A stretch of 64,000 nt of DNA from Bactrocera neohumeralis (taxonomy: Eukaryota > Arthropoda > Insecta > Diptera > Tephritidae): NCBI RefSeq assembly GCF_024586455.1, contig NC_065923.1:65941076-66005075 (forward strand). The letters are read 5' to 3'. The position numbers and the translations under genes are program-made. Below, piece by piece: positions 1-12,104 of the stretch (its first letter is position 1; every line of letters begins with the position of its first letter). Under the pieces are notes generated by a model that searched no databases, had not been told where the DNA came from, and saw nothing but the letters and a program-made list of their open reading frames with translations.

Positions 1-912
1 ACATACTTGTCTCTTATGGTTTTCCTACAAATGTTTCATATTTCCTTCCTTTGCCTTTTGTTGCACCTTGCCGTTGATGCCTACTACTGTTTTTTTTGTT
101 TTTGTGTGGTCTATTCTTCAGTTTTCCAACCTACTTGGCCAGCATGCTTGAACATGTTTAATCTTGCACCAATATTGTACATTGTTGTTGTTATCTACCA
201 TATGTTTGCTGAGATTTTCTTCTTCAGCTCGCCTCTTCTTTGATTTCAAATTAGAGACTCAAACAGGTAATCACTTACAGTCACAGTTTGGAGAGTCTCT
301 CTCTTAACAAGCGCCCTTACGACATAAGTATGTACATACATCCATATGTACAAATGAGAGTTCAATTCATAGCCTGTGTTTTCCAACTGTTTGTTGCCTT
401 TACGACGATAGCTTATCTTGTTTGTAGGTAATTGAACCGAATATTCTTATGTAGATATCGTGCAGTATAAAAGTACTAGTATGTATAAAAGTATGTGTGT
501 ATGTAAATGCGATAATTATTAAATTGTGTAAGGTTAGGTCCCGCCCAGCGAATTTCAAACAAAAAGATTAACTTACCGCTTATCAAACAACAAACACATA
601 CATATGTATGCATATGTGTTCGTATTGCTACTGTAAATTACCTTATACTTAAGCGCGACTCTTCCAGTAAAAAAATTTACTTATAGCACTTGGTATGTAC
701 ATTTAAGTTCATAAATATCAACAATACGTAAGATAATAAAATTACGTAGAAATCAGAACTTTTGTCGCACGAGCGCTATTTGTGCTATTTTTAGCATTTT
801 AAAATATTTTCTGCGACTAAAAAATGGATTTAAGCAACGAGCATTTTTTGCAACTTTCGCGGGAATATTTTTTACAACTTTTGAAGTCGATTAACTCGGC
901 AAATGTTTATAG
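1..912. other. Gene-free AT-rich DNA
   Basis: No recognisable gene. The stretch holds pyrimidine-rich runs near the start and short CATATG/TATGTA repeats. A 78-codon open frame at 7-243 is Phe/Leu/Cys-rich in the way that T-rich DNA reads by chance. Confidence 0.5.
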
Positions 913-924
913 TTGAACATAGTT

Positions 925-1122
925 CAATTTTTGGCAACAAAACTCCGTCAAAGAACATTGTTTATCGATGGTATAATGAATTCAATCAAGTTTAGGTCAC
1001 TCCAAGACGAATTTTGTGAATGTCGCCCAAAATCAGTTGTTCTTCCGGAAACTATTGGAGCTGTGCGCAAATTTATATTGCAAGATCGTCATTGGACCTA
1101 TCGTGGGATTGGTGGACAAAAA
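925..1122 (+). mobile_element. mariner transposase fragment (N-terminal DNA-binding part)
   Basis: This is a relic of the helix-turn-helix region of a mariner (Tc1/mariner superfamily) transposase. One frame at about 931-987 reads YRWYNEFN. After a frameshift a second frame reads SLQDEF, RPKSVV, PETIGAVRK and QDRHWTYRGI, the usual order in mariners whose N-terminus carries V-Y-R-W-Y-x-E-F, R-P-K-S-V-V and Q-D-R-H-V-T-Y-R. The catalytic domain and terminal repeats are absent. It is a short dead fragment with at least one frameshift. Identity rests on motif memory. Confidence 0.65.
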
Positions 1123-1213
1123 ATTTAAAAACAACTTAGAACAACTTAATCCATCTTTTACAAATCTTCCGTTCATCAGCTCAAGGTTATAACATATTAA
1201 AGCTTTGTATAGC

Positions 1214-1400
1214 GCTTCTTCTTCTTCTTTACTGGCAGTTATAGCCGAGTTTACAACAGCACCCCAGCCAATCTTCGTTCTCGTTGTTTACAACATCACC
1301 CCAGCCGTTCTTCCTTCTCGCTGTTTGGCGCCAATTGGAAATTCCAAGTGTAGCCAGGTCCTTCTCCATCTAGTCTTTCCAACGAAGTGGAGGTTTAGTC
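1214..1400 (-). mobile_element. 3' end of a non-LTR retrotransposon (copy A)
   Basis: Read on the plus strand it begins with a (CTT)n run and continues with TATAGCCGAGTTTACAACAG, then a stretch ending in GGAGATTCCA-like and AGTGGAGGT-like words. The same order recurs at 24970 and 54945, and inverted at 2372. In the longer copy at 25 kb this is the C-terminal coding end and tail of a reverse-transcriptase element. Copy A is 5'-truncated, as usual for such elements, and contains a short internal duplication (ACAGCACCCCAGCC and ACATCACCCCAGCC). Confidence 0.6.
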
Positions 1401-2371
1401 GACTTTATCCTTAAGGGGCTAAATTATTAGAAGGTTTCCCGAGTCTACTGGCATGTAGTGTGAAGGATACACGAAAGCTTGGTGGTATAAGTTTCAAGGT
1501 AAAACTTGCTAATCCTCAATTTTCACAGAGAAAAACATGAAATTTCAAAAAAAAATTATATATAGAATGATAGTAAGAGAAGGAGAGAGGGAGATACGCA
1601 ATACATTTATACTTGAATAAACATGAAAAATAACGGCGCAAATGGCAAATTGTCTAAAGGCATGCACTTCAGCAATTAAAATTAATGATGTTATGCATTC
1701 ATTATCTTTCGCTCCGCATAAGTCAAATGACACAAGAAGTTAACGAGCATATTTCACTAACGAAACGGCGAGCGAACTTCAGGAAATCAAAATACTTTGA
1801 AGGAAAGCTAAATGGAAAGCTACTCTCAGGGACTTATTTGATTGATGACTTTCCATGAAAATCTACAAGTAACATGCAAGAGATGACAGAATGAGCGCAT
1901 ACAGGATACAGATAGGCGGCACGACCAAAAAAAAACATACATACTGAACTCCCACCTAAATATTATAATAACCATAATGATCGTCACGAAATTGGCAATG
2001 TAATTAATATGGAAATGGTTGGTGGGTGATTTGAGCTAAAGTATTGCTTCTATATTAATTACTAACAAAGAGCCCTGTAGGAAAATGTATTAGCAGAAAA
2101 TACTGCTAGATGGAGGGTGGAGTCATGCGTAGCAGTTCAAGTGAGGAAGTTCTTTGATTTCCATTCACTTGGCAGTGGCCAGAAATGATTATTTTACATA
2201 TGGCTCAAGCAGCTCACGACATCCGGTCTTAGACAAAGTATCCTCTGGGTAGCCAAAGAACATCCGTTTGCAGGCGAATTAAAGTGAGAAGGCGAATCAT
2301 CCCTCCGCAGGGTTGTACGCTGAGTTTGGGACCCACCTCCTAAAAAAAAAATGAAAATGAAATAACAGTTT
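1401..2371. other. Gene-free interval
   Basis: No gene seen. A purine-rich GAGAGA-type tract lies near 1575-1595. The rest is ordinary AT-rich spacer. Confidence 0.4.
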
Positions 2372-2434
2372 CGCTGTTGTAAACTCGGCTATAACCGTGT
2401 AAGCGGTGTCTAAGCCAATAAAGAAGAAGAAGAA
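2372..2434 (+). mobile_element. 3' end of a non-LTR retrotransposon (copy B, short)
   Basis: GCTGTTGTAAACTCGGCTAT through a (GAA)n tail is the reverse complement of the first ~60 bases of copies A and C. It is therefore a 3'-terminal fragment in the opposite orientation. The (AAG)n tail marks the 3' end. Confidence 0.6.
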
Positions 2435-3489
2435 AACTGCGGACGTGCGACCCAATTAATCCTACTGGTGTTTGATCTGTAATTTCCATGCTGCATATTT
2501 CTCCATTCCCAACAGGGTACATACCTATGAGTGTTCCAAACTCGTGCAGAAGAAACATTCATATGTATGTATTTACACACTTGTGGGGTAAGCTTATCAA
2601 TTTAGTGGCGATGATGTAAGATGTTTTTGCTGGCTGAGCATATATTTATATATATTTTATTTATGGTACAATTCAATTCAACTTATGTATGGATGTATGT
2701 AAGTACTCTCCAGTAATACTTAAATATTTGCAACGAAGTAGTTTTTGCACAGAACTTGGGGCATTATGGTCGTTTATCGTTATAAATATGAATGATTGCA
2801 ATGGGCTTAGCTATATAGCTAATCAGTTTTGAACCAAAGACTGATCATTTTCCCATCTTTATCTTGTTAAGGCTACTGTGCAATACAGTATCAAGAATTA
2901 TAAAAACAGTGGCTACAACAATTTCATTCTGTTACTTTTTTGGAAACGCGTTTGAATAAAAATAAACGTGACGTCATTAAAGAATGAAAATAGAATTTAG
3001 TTTATTAAAACTTTATAGCTACCATATTTTCACTATTCCTTCAGTCTACTCAGGCTTTAGACTGCTCAAGATGACATGGGATGCTTAATAACGAATAAGC
3101 TTGGAAGGAAAAGCAATTTGTTTAAAGCTTTTCAAACAAAGTGTTTGCTGTGGAGTAACTTTTTATATCTTGGTAAATCAACTGACTGGTGGTTCACAAA
3201 TTGTTGGATTTTGTGCAAAAACATATAATATTTGAAGGATCAGTGTGAAGATTATGATATCAGAGATATTTCCGAAAATGATTAAAGCGTCGTAATTGGT
3301 ACCGGTTTTAACTGGTCGATGTTCATTGAGATATCATAGGAAACAAAATCAAGTATGGGTGTTCTGAGATCATAAAAACATACCTTAAAGAATTCGTAAA
3401 TATTCTCATCTCTGCTAATGTTGAAAACATACAAAAGTGGAAGAAGTTGCAAGCGATAATTATCGTATTAGCTCAAGTACATAAGAGAG
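2435..3489. other. Gene-free interval
   Basis: No gene or element recognised. AT-rich with many short stops in all frames. Confidence 0.4.
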
Positions 3490-3775
3490 AGTTAAGGGGT
3501 TACGTGGGTTTCCTCGGGAAAAAACAACCTTTTTTCAACAATTTTTTCTCATATAATAAATTAAATATTTTGTTAGATATTTTTATTGCTTCAAACATAC
3601 ACTATTGGCAAAGAAATTCTGAAATTTGGAAAAAAACAGTTTAAACTCGGTCATTGCGACACCATTTCCGGTGACCCCTCGGAAAATAATTGCGCCCGCG
3701 TTGACAGGATCATCTAAGATAAGACAATAAAAAAATTCGCTTTTTTGAAACCCGTAAACCTATGTAACCCGTTAA
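3490..3775. repeat. Inverted-repeat-bounded dispersed element (MITE-like)
   Basis: The left edge reads TTAAGGGGTTACGTGGGTTT (from 3492). The right edge reads AAACCTATGTAACCCGTTAA, whose reverse complement is TTAACGGGTTACATAGGTTT. The roughly 280-bp block is thus flanked by ~20-bp imperfect inverted repeats. The inner right arm TTTTTTGAAACCCGT recurs at about 14043-14057, so the sequence is a family, not a single hairpin. No coding capacity. Confidence 0.5.
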
Positions 3776-4239
3776 CAAAGACTTTCGAAACTAGAATTGT
3801 GGCAAAAGAATGTGTAACAGAAGTCTTAAATCCTCTTTTCCAATAAAATGAACGCTCAACTATAATTTTTGGCTCCCTAATAGTTATTGCGCTTCCCGAA
3901 ACTCACACTCTTACTGCAAAAATCGCTCTTTTTATTAATCCGAAAGCCGTTTTAATCTGTAATAAAAGGTCTCAGGAAATTATTGACTTCTGCTTTATAA
4001 TTATCAAATGGATGTTTCTATATATTCGAAAATATTGTCGTGTAGTTAGTAAGGTTGGCGCTAAAAAGTGCTAGGTGCAGTTTAAATTAAAAATTTTATA
4101 TATTTTATTTCACAGAATAATTTTTTTTCCTTTCCCTTTCTTTTCCCTATTTCTCTCACCTTCATCTCAACACAAAATCCACACTTAATTCCACCCTTAT
4201 CTATGCATTTTCATCATTTTTACGACAACGCAACACAAC
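3776..4239. other. Gene-free interval
   Basis: AT-rich spacer ending in a pyrimidine-rich tract (about 4128-4200). That tract directly precedes a TATAAAA-like word at 4240. Confidence 0.4.
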
Positions 4240-4683
4240 TATAAAAACGCTAATTTAATTAAAAGAAAATGCAATCAAAATCCGCAAGCCACTTTCCGAA
4301 ACCACCAAACCCCAAGAGGGCACGACCGTACGAATTTTGCATTTACAGTCGAAGTGCGAAAGGATAACGGTAATAGAAAAGCAGCAAACAACAAAAAGTG
4401 CCGTCAGTGACAAGAAAAGCCAACGAAATGATACAAAGCAGTGAAAGTAGTAGTTAGTGACATTTTTTACGAGCACCACCGATGGCACGTACGTCGGCAC
4501 CAACGCAGGCAAGTCACGCCAAGTACAGCTTCTACAAGAAGCTCCACAAAAAGAGAAGACAGTAAAAAAGAGTAGCAAAAAAACTGCTGCAATGTGTTGC
4601 ATTGCTGCACATTTATCATAATTTCACACGCTGATGGAATGCTACCAACAACCAGCGCTAGCTGGAGTCATCGAAAGTGGGTA
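4240..4683 (+). other. Candidate first exon / 5' leader with splice donor (speculative)
   Basis: A TATAAAAA word at 4240 precedes about 440 bases with a composition typical of fly 5' leaders: A-rich, many AGTGA and CAACAA words, higher GC than the flanks. It ends at GTGGGTAAGGTAAGC (about 4678-4692), which contains two overlapping good splice-donor matches. Small frames inside are 33, 9 and 27 codons. The last ATG (4634) opens M-E-C-Y-Q-Q-P-A-L-A-G-V-I-E-S and runs into the donor, with a stop immediately upstream in frame. I cannot identify a downstream exon. A 115-codon frame on the other strand (4602-4255) is probably a shadow. Confidence 0.25.
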
Positions 4684-4689
4684 AGGTAA

Positions 4690-6125
4690 GCAGTGCAGTA
4701 AAGTGAGCTATTTTGGTGTCTTTGCCTTGAAGTGAGTGTCGCAACATATTGTTATTTTTTTATGCTGCATTTTTCAATTTTCCGCTCTCTTTTTCTGCAT
4801 TGTTGCCGTGAGTTATCCTCATTTTATGACCAGGGTGTTGCCGGCTCAAACTCCTTTATGGGCGGCAGGTTTAAGTGCACGCGTATAATGTAAGCAATGC
4901 GAAAAATTGCATTTTTCTCCATTACATTTGCCACGTAGTTTTATGGCTGCATATTTTTTTAAGCAACAATAAACAATGATAAGCCATTAAAACTATGTAT
5001 TCATAAACACACCTACTTTTCATTTGCCTTGCGCTATGCGAAGGGAAAATTATTCGAGCCAATATTATTCTTAGCATATTTTGTGGCGCTGAGATATTGT
5101 CAACATTGCTTACTTATCCTTGTGCATTGGCGGAAAGGCATTTGGGTGTGTCACCAGTGACTTTTTCTTATGTCGTTACTGCATATATACAGATATATTC
5201 AAACTTATAAATAACTTGTATATGTGATTGTGGCATTTTTATAGAAAAAAAGCTTACCCTTCCTTTTTGACACATCTATAAAACAGGACCGTTATTTTTC
5301 ACACTTTCTGAAATTTGCAAGTAGTAAAGTTTTCAAACGTGTTTTCTAAAAGAATACACTTCATCGAGTTTTAAAAGTCTAAAAATACCTGAAGAATATT
5401 GTAAATGTGAGGTCAAGAAACGGAAAAACAATGTTACACCTCATTAAATATTGTACCGTTATGTGCCATTTCACGTTTTTGTTTTAAATATCCATATAAA
5501 ATGCTTTGTTTTATTCAATCTCAAACCATTTTAAACCAATTTCAACAAAACCTAAGTAGATTTCCTTAGTATACTTAAAGTTGTCGAAGACTACTGGTCA
5601 ACCCATAATAAATTTCATCAGAACCCTCAAGACGGAAGTAAAATCTACTCCCATTTTATTCAATAAACAGCCTAATCAGTTATTCCACCGCCCTAAAGAT
5701 TTTATAAGAATCACTGCTTAATAGAGTTAAGCAGAAAAAAAAATAGAAGTTTCAATAGAGTTCTAAGCCAAAATCAATTGCGAGTTTCAGAATGTTAGAG
5801 AATCAATGAAAAACTCATATCACCTGATGAATAAGCTTGAATAGTGTATGATATTTGGGATCATATTATTTAGTTTTGAAGCATTCATTAACTTTTTATA
5901 CTTTTTTTCAATTAAAACTCTAATGGATTGATTTCTACTTGTCTTTTATATCCATATCTTCATACCATCGAATTCTGCAATTTTAAATTTGTTTGATTTA
6001 CTCTAATTATTGGCGGTTTCGTTTTAAGCTTAAGTTAGATTTCGTGCATTTCCATCATTTCAATAACCTTATAAAAGAATAAAAGATATACTAGCATAAG
6101 AAAAAATAGAAAGACTTTGTTCATT
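4690..6125. other. Gene-free interval
   Basis: If the donor at ~4685 is real, this would be intron. Otherwise I see nothing in it beyond AT-rich spacer. Confidence 0.4.
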
Positions 6126-6925
6126 ATAGTCAATTTATTTCTCAAAATCTATGTCATCCCCCTCAAAGTAAGCACTTGTGTCTGGTTCACCTGAAGGCGA
6201 TCAGATCGTCACGATATTCATTGAAAATACGAAAAACTCATGAAGAATCAATGCAGTAAGCAACTGTGTGTTAGCAGGGTGCATAAACAAAGAGTTGTCG
6301 ACCCATAATTCCGGTCTCCGAGTGCACCACAATTCAATAATCGAAGATACCTGCTAACATAACCTTTATATATAATTTATTTATTTATAATTTCTGACCT
6401 GCTTTGACGTGGTTTTTTCGGCTTCCGCTCACCTAAGCCACGATACTCGGCCGATTGCTCATTTGTTCACAGGTCGTAAGCATAGACCCAGGACCCATCG
6501 CCAGTAATAATACGCTTCATGACATCCTGGTAGTCAGAAAGCATTGTTTCACTGTCGGTAATGCAACGCTGATTTTCAAAAAAAATTGAGTGATTCTGGA
6601 ACCAATCGTGCTTTCACTTTTCTGAGAGCCAAATGATCTTTCAAAATGGCCAGTAAGATCTTTGACCACATACTAATCGTCGAATCTCAAGCATCTATTC
6701 CTTTATTTCATTTATTATATTGCCAATATCAGTTGATGTTAATCAAAAACACTTGCTCTCAACACTTCTCACGATAAACAATAATCACTGAAAACCTTTT
6801 CCAACATTCCGAACGTTTCCGCATCAGATTTTTTGATTCCGTACATCAAATTTAATGGAACTTCTTTGTTGAATATTTTCACTCAACGTAAAAATCGCCG
6901 ATCGCACTTTATGTACTTCTGAAAG
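6126..6925 (-). mobile_element. Degenerate mariner element, internally deleted
   Basis: Reading the minus strand from ~6900 downward, pieces of a mariner transposase appear in order: IQQRSSIKF near the N-terminus, LENRRL-like and LALRKVKARLVPESLNFF-like linker words, then KRIITGDGSWVYAYD (first catalytic Asp retained in GDGSW), SAEYRGLGE and KPKKPRQSRS. After a deletion come RPELWVDNS and a catalytic-loop relic in which H-H-D-N-A-P-S-H has become H-P-A-N-T-Q-L-L, so the second Asp is lost. The end reads YFEGDDIDFEK and stop. Multiple frameshifts. It belongs to the same subfamily as the relic at 21541-22150. I cannot define the terminal repeats. Confidence 0.75.
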
Positions 6926-8982
6926 CCAAGTGTATAACAACACTAATGACAATTTTGATGTGACGTTTGACACAGATATCACTGACAGTCACACTAACTC
7001 AGAAAAAAATATTTTTGGGGTTGGGTTTTCGCGCGAAATTTAAGTTAAGAAGTCTTACCTATTTTTGCCCATAGTTGTATGACTTTCGTTCGATTTTTTT
7101 ATTATTTTGATTTGATTGATTCTTTTACGTTTGATGGGATTTGTTGGGGTGTCTACTGAATTTGAAAGATTTCTGGTTTATACGTTAACCCAGACAGAAT
7201 CTGTGTAACCGCTATGACTTTTGCTTTTATTATCGGAACCATCTTTTCGCTCTGCCATGTCCTCAACCTGAAAGTATATTTCGTTCTTAAATACTCGAAA
7301 CTAAGCTTAAAGTTATTATTTATTTTATATAATATAACACATTTAATATTCCATAATTTCGTGCGTCCTGATTAATCAGCCTTTGCTTTACTAGCGTGTT
7401 TCGCTGAAGAAGTTATGCTTATCTCTCAACACAATTTCATCATTTTCACTAGCACTTACATTAAATACCGAACTTCTCCTCAACAATTGGACACGTATTT
7501 ATCTTTAGACGTCCATGTAGACGAAATCACATGTTTTACACAACATGTCATTATTTGAGAATGTTATAACGTAGATGACTATGTCGAGTTACTATACTTC
7601 TTGGTACTCTACGATAAAATATTTTACTCTTATTTTAGTTAGGGAAAGTACCCTGTAGGCACTTCAACTCTGCATGAGTACATTTCGAGTCCACCATCAT
7701 TTAAAAAGTAATTTACGGAAGGTGTTATGAAGTTAGTCATCGGTTTTATCAGTAGCTTGCGAAATTTCGGGTGGGTTGGCCAACCGTTTGTTTTGAACGC
7801 GTTTGGTCATTTTACAAACATTTTAAAACAATACCTATTGTACTGAATCACTTATCCCCCGTAAATTTTAGCGCTTCAAGTACATTTTTTGACCCTTGAA
7901 CCTTTTGTTATACCACCAAAATAAATATATATCATTATCTCCCTCTGATATTAAAAATTTAAGAGTGAGTATACCTTTGGTCCAAAAAATATTGTTACTT
8001 AATATGCTACCGCCATTTTGAGCTTATAAGTAAATATCCAAAATCGTTAGCGACTTACACGCCTTATCAATTAACATTATACATTTTTATAAATAGTATA
8101 TGTAATAATAATTTTGAATTAATTTTTGCAACATTTGAAAATATTTCAATAACAAAAGAGTCTATGTATATTATGACTTTAATATATGAAAAATTACTCG
8201 ACGATTTTTTGGAAATGTCCGCACAAGTAAGCTGTAACTTAAAGAGAAATTGAGATATTTTAAATAAAATTGGTTTGACAAATGTTTCAAAGTGGAATTG
8301 AAATACTACCACGCCCGCGAAATATGTCCTTTATACTTGACGAACTATTTAATTAGCTTAGAAGACAGATTCAGCAGGTAAATTTTTAACTTTTAATGAA
8401 CATTTTTATTTTTTATATCAGTTGAAAATTAACAAAATTTGGTCGTCTATTTTCCATGTAACAATTTTTTGAGTGTATCTTATTTGCCTATTTACAGTTA
8501 AGTAACATAAGACATAATAATTTTTAAAAAATAAATAGATATCGGCTCAAACCTTCAAACAAATGCTCCCCTTAAAACTAATCCGAAAACTGATGCAGTG
8601 GTAAATTTGTTTTTAAAACCAACGTTTATATTATCTTTAACAAAAAGGAGTTTCCACCTGAATTAGTCTACGTTTGTTTATAATGAATACTACGTAAGGA
8701 TTTTTTTAACTTTTTTCATTCTTATAGACAGTAACCTAAAGGAGAGATTCCTTCAGTATTCGGTACCAACTGAATTCATAACATGCTTACTCATAATTAA
8801 TTCAATAAAATTGGTGAATCAACACAAACTATTTTTAAATTTATTTGCTAAAACCGAAAATAGAGCTGGAGATTAGATAAGATGGTAAGACTACCTACCA
8901 TCATATGGCAATAGTCAAATATCAAAGTCCAAACACACATACACATCAAAAAAAAAAAATATTTCACTTAATATATATTTAA
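6926..8982. other. Gene-free interval
   Basis: No gene recognised. Very AT-rich, especially 7860-8560. The 81-codon minus frame at 8312-8067 is Ile/Phe/Lys/Asn-rich as expected from AT-rich DNA. Confidence 0.4.
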
Positions 8983-8984
8983 TA

Positions 8985-9882
8985 CAAGGTGCGTTCCAAA
9001 GTAAACAGAACTCTTTTTGAATCTAGCGCCCCCTGGTGAGGCAATCTGTCGACTGATGCGTAAGAATCTGCTGTCTTTATCGATTGTCGAGTGATAATTT
9101 CATGATATTTTATCGTTTGGAAGTGAAGTTATTGCGTTTTAAGTGTCAGTATGTTTGTGTTATCGGTGCGAAAATGAGCTTCGAACAAAGAGCCAACATT
9201 AAATTTTGTTTTAAAATTCGTAAAACTTTCACTGAAACCTTTCAATTGATGAAACAAGTTTATGGCGATGATTGCCTATCCCGTAGCAGAGTGCACGAGT
9301 GGTTTCAACGTTTTCAAAGTGGTCGTGAGGACATAAATGACGATTAACAAGTGGGGCAATCAAAATCTGTGATCACCGGTAATTCCATCGAATCGTGCGT
9401 GATTTCATCAAAAATCAGCCGAAATGAAATGAGATTCATGGAAATGGAAATGAACATCTCCAAAACATCGATTTATCGCATTTCGCCGAACATTTAGACT
9501 TACGAAAGGTGTGTGCATGATTTGTTCCGCACAAATTGTCTGACGAGCAAAAATTACTCAAAAACCAACATTCGATTCGACGCGGTCACAAGCGTTATTT
9601 GACCAAAAATCACATTTTAACCATTAACCGCTCCCGTATTCACCTGAGAAGGCACCGTGCAACTTCTTCCTTTTCATAAAAATGCATTTGCACATGAAAA
9701 GAAAGCGTTATGCAGACGTAGAGGCCATTCAAAAGGCTCGTAAGGCATACTGTCAGCCATACCGGCCAACGAGCTAAAACACTCGTTCGACATGCTTTTG
9801 CACCGTCCTTGAAAAAGAAGAGACCGAAAAAACATTTGCCTTGTTTTTTTTTAAAGTCCTGTTTACTTTGGAACGGACCTTG
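8985..9882 (+). mobile_element. mariner element with both terminal inverted repeats and TA duplication, internally deleted
   Basis: The left end CAAGGTGCGTTCCAAAGTAA and the right end (reverse complement CAAGGTCCGTTCCAAAGTAA) form ~24-bp inverted repeats with one mismatch. TA dinucleotides at 8983-8984 and 9883-9884 fit the mariner target duplication. The element is 898 bp, against about 1.3 kb for intact mariners. The transposase starts at ATG 9174: FEQRANIKFCFKI, TFTETFQLMKQVYGDDCLSR, HEWFQRFQSGRED, then a stop at 9345-9347. Later frames give SKTSIYRI, PHKLSDEQKLL and, after a deletion removing the first two catalytic Asp, YSPEKAPCNFFLF, MKRKRYADVEAIQKA. The third catalytic position is Asn (P-C-N) instead of Asp. 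Non-autonomous and dead as an enzyme, but its ends look mobilisable in principle. Confidence 0.9.
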
Positions 9883-9884
9883 TA

Positions 9885-12104
9885 GTATACTGTCAAAATT
9901 TCATTCCATTGTTTCAAGTTATAGGTCCCAAAGTGACGCTGTGTCAATTTTTTTTTTTCATCAAACGAATTTGCCTTCGTAAGACACAGTTCCGGTTGGC
10001 ATAAAATCAATGAAGTACCAGATAAATTTATATTATCTACTCTAACTGGTAATAAAACTCTCCAAACAGCCAATATTAAAATTGTATCAGAAATACCTTA
10101 ATATTTCAATTGTCACGTGATTGCTTCGTTGAATGCATTCGAAATTGTATGTGTCGCATGAGACACCATATTTCTAACCAGTTAAAATGCAATAATAAAT
10201 TTCAAGTGTGGTATAGTTTCTTATCTGACTAATTTTGTGCTTCCCCGCCGAAGAAAATGTGTAATTCATTCTGTAACGCAAGTACGCTTCTACTCAACAA
10301 GTGACTTTTATATAGACTTCTATTATTAACAACATATAGCGCGGAGAAGATATGTATAATATATGTATAATACCGTTTGCAAGAACCATTATCTTTAAAA
10401 GAAAGGTATATACAATGATTACTTGCTGCTATTCGGCCTTCACGAGCAAACTCAGACGATAAATAGTAGACTGCTAGTCTGTTTGGCGACAGGTTTTTTC
10501 GCGCCATAAGTACGACAAAATGATAAAATACAGTAGGACTCCGTTTAATGCTGTTTCAGTTCTTTTGTTCAACTTATTATTTTATTTCAACCCGAGTATT
10601 CCCCGAAACTGTGCGCAGAACCAGGTATGCAAATACAAACATATGAGTATAACTGTTGTTTGAAAATCCTGATATTAGTTATGTGGTGGATTGGTCAAGT
10701 TTACGCTACAATTTATCTATTTTAGATAAAATGATATACTATAGTTATAAGTAAAACACCACTCTTTCTCACTTTCATTGAGGTAACTCATATATTGTTG
10801 CAACCCAATTTTTGACATGCAGACATATTATTTTTAGAGAAGGATTATATTTGCATTTCAATTAAATATCTCACACATTGACAGATATTTTCGACCAAAA
10901 GTCCACTGTAGATACTGGGGTTCTCATATTCGGTATCTAGGGGCTTGAACAGTTTTTGGTGGATTTGAACAATTTTTGGTCATAAGATCGCATACACTAA
11001 AGACATTATTCGCGTAAAGTTTTCACCCGTTATATTAATTGATTTGTGTACTGAAAAGTGAAAGAATCAAGTGGAATTAAAAATTGTGTGTAGGAAGTAA
11101 GCGTGGTTGAACAAAACTATTATACTTTGTACTATTAGAATTTGTTGATGACGAGATAAAGCATCTATAACACCCCGTCTTGCTTTTGGACTTTAGCATT
11201 AGTATGAAAACCCAAACTACATTAGTTGCCTTCTTGACAAAAAGTAAGAAAATTTTAATGATTTATCTGACTGTCTTAAGATAACCTCGTTTAGCTTTGG
11301 TTCATCAGAGTAGAGTGTATCCTACGCATTTAGCGGAGTCTTACTGTACATGTATTTGAAGTAGTGTAATACCATTCTACACGAAGCAGTTTCCAGAAGT
11401 ATGAATAATGTATACATATGTAAATATATCTCTGTCTATACTTACATATGTATAATGTTATTGTGAAATCATTATCTTCTCTACGCAAAATCTAGCACGT
11501 GTGCGCCCATATATGGATTTGAATTCAACATGTTATAATATATTTATAATATATAGATATATATTTAGTTTAAAAAGGCGTTAAAAAAATATTCGGGATA
11601 TCTCTAATTTAAATATTCGAGCAAATAGAATTTCTATCTATCAAAAATGGTAAAACTAAAACAAGTCGCATTTGATATGCAACAAACAAAAGATTTTTCG
11701 AAATGTGGTTGAAAAGTATTAAAGAAATATTTATTCTGAAATCTCAATTCAACATTTTCGAAAGTGACTTAAATATAAAAGTAGATATTTATTACTTTAA
11801 AAAAGTTAGCATGAAGTTAGAGTAATTGTTCTGCGTTCTCTTTAACCTTAATGACCTCGAAATTACCACGCCTCGTTCTATTTGAAATTTTTGGGTTTGG
11901 CTGAGTAGTAACCTCAATTAACACTTTTTGGAGAAATCCTTTAAAGATATTTATAGGATTTTTGGATATTTGATTTACTTAAATACATACACATACTGCA
12001 ACTTAGCTCTACAAAAGAAGTTATCAAAAATTCATTAACGTTTGAGACTCTGTTATACTAGATTCTTACTACGAAATTTGTTCGTCTACATACTATATTA
12101 GGGA
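9885..12104. other. Gene-free interval
   Basis: No gene recognised. A 92-codon minus frame (10507-10229) and a 99-codon minus frame running into the mariner (10073-9774) match nothing I know. The 11500-11560 part is a (TA)-rich tract. Confidence 0.4.

Noticed and set aside
4255..4602. 115-codon minus-strand frame with a signal-peptide-like start
   Set aside because: Its sequence is the antisense of a purine-rich leader-like stretch, which automatically reads as hydrophobic Phe/Leu/Val residues. No family match.
10229..10507. 92-codon minus-strand frame beginning MARKNLSPNRLAVYYLSS
   Set aside because: No recognisable family, no promoter signals, and the composition fits chance.
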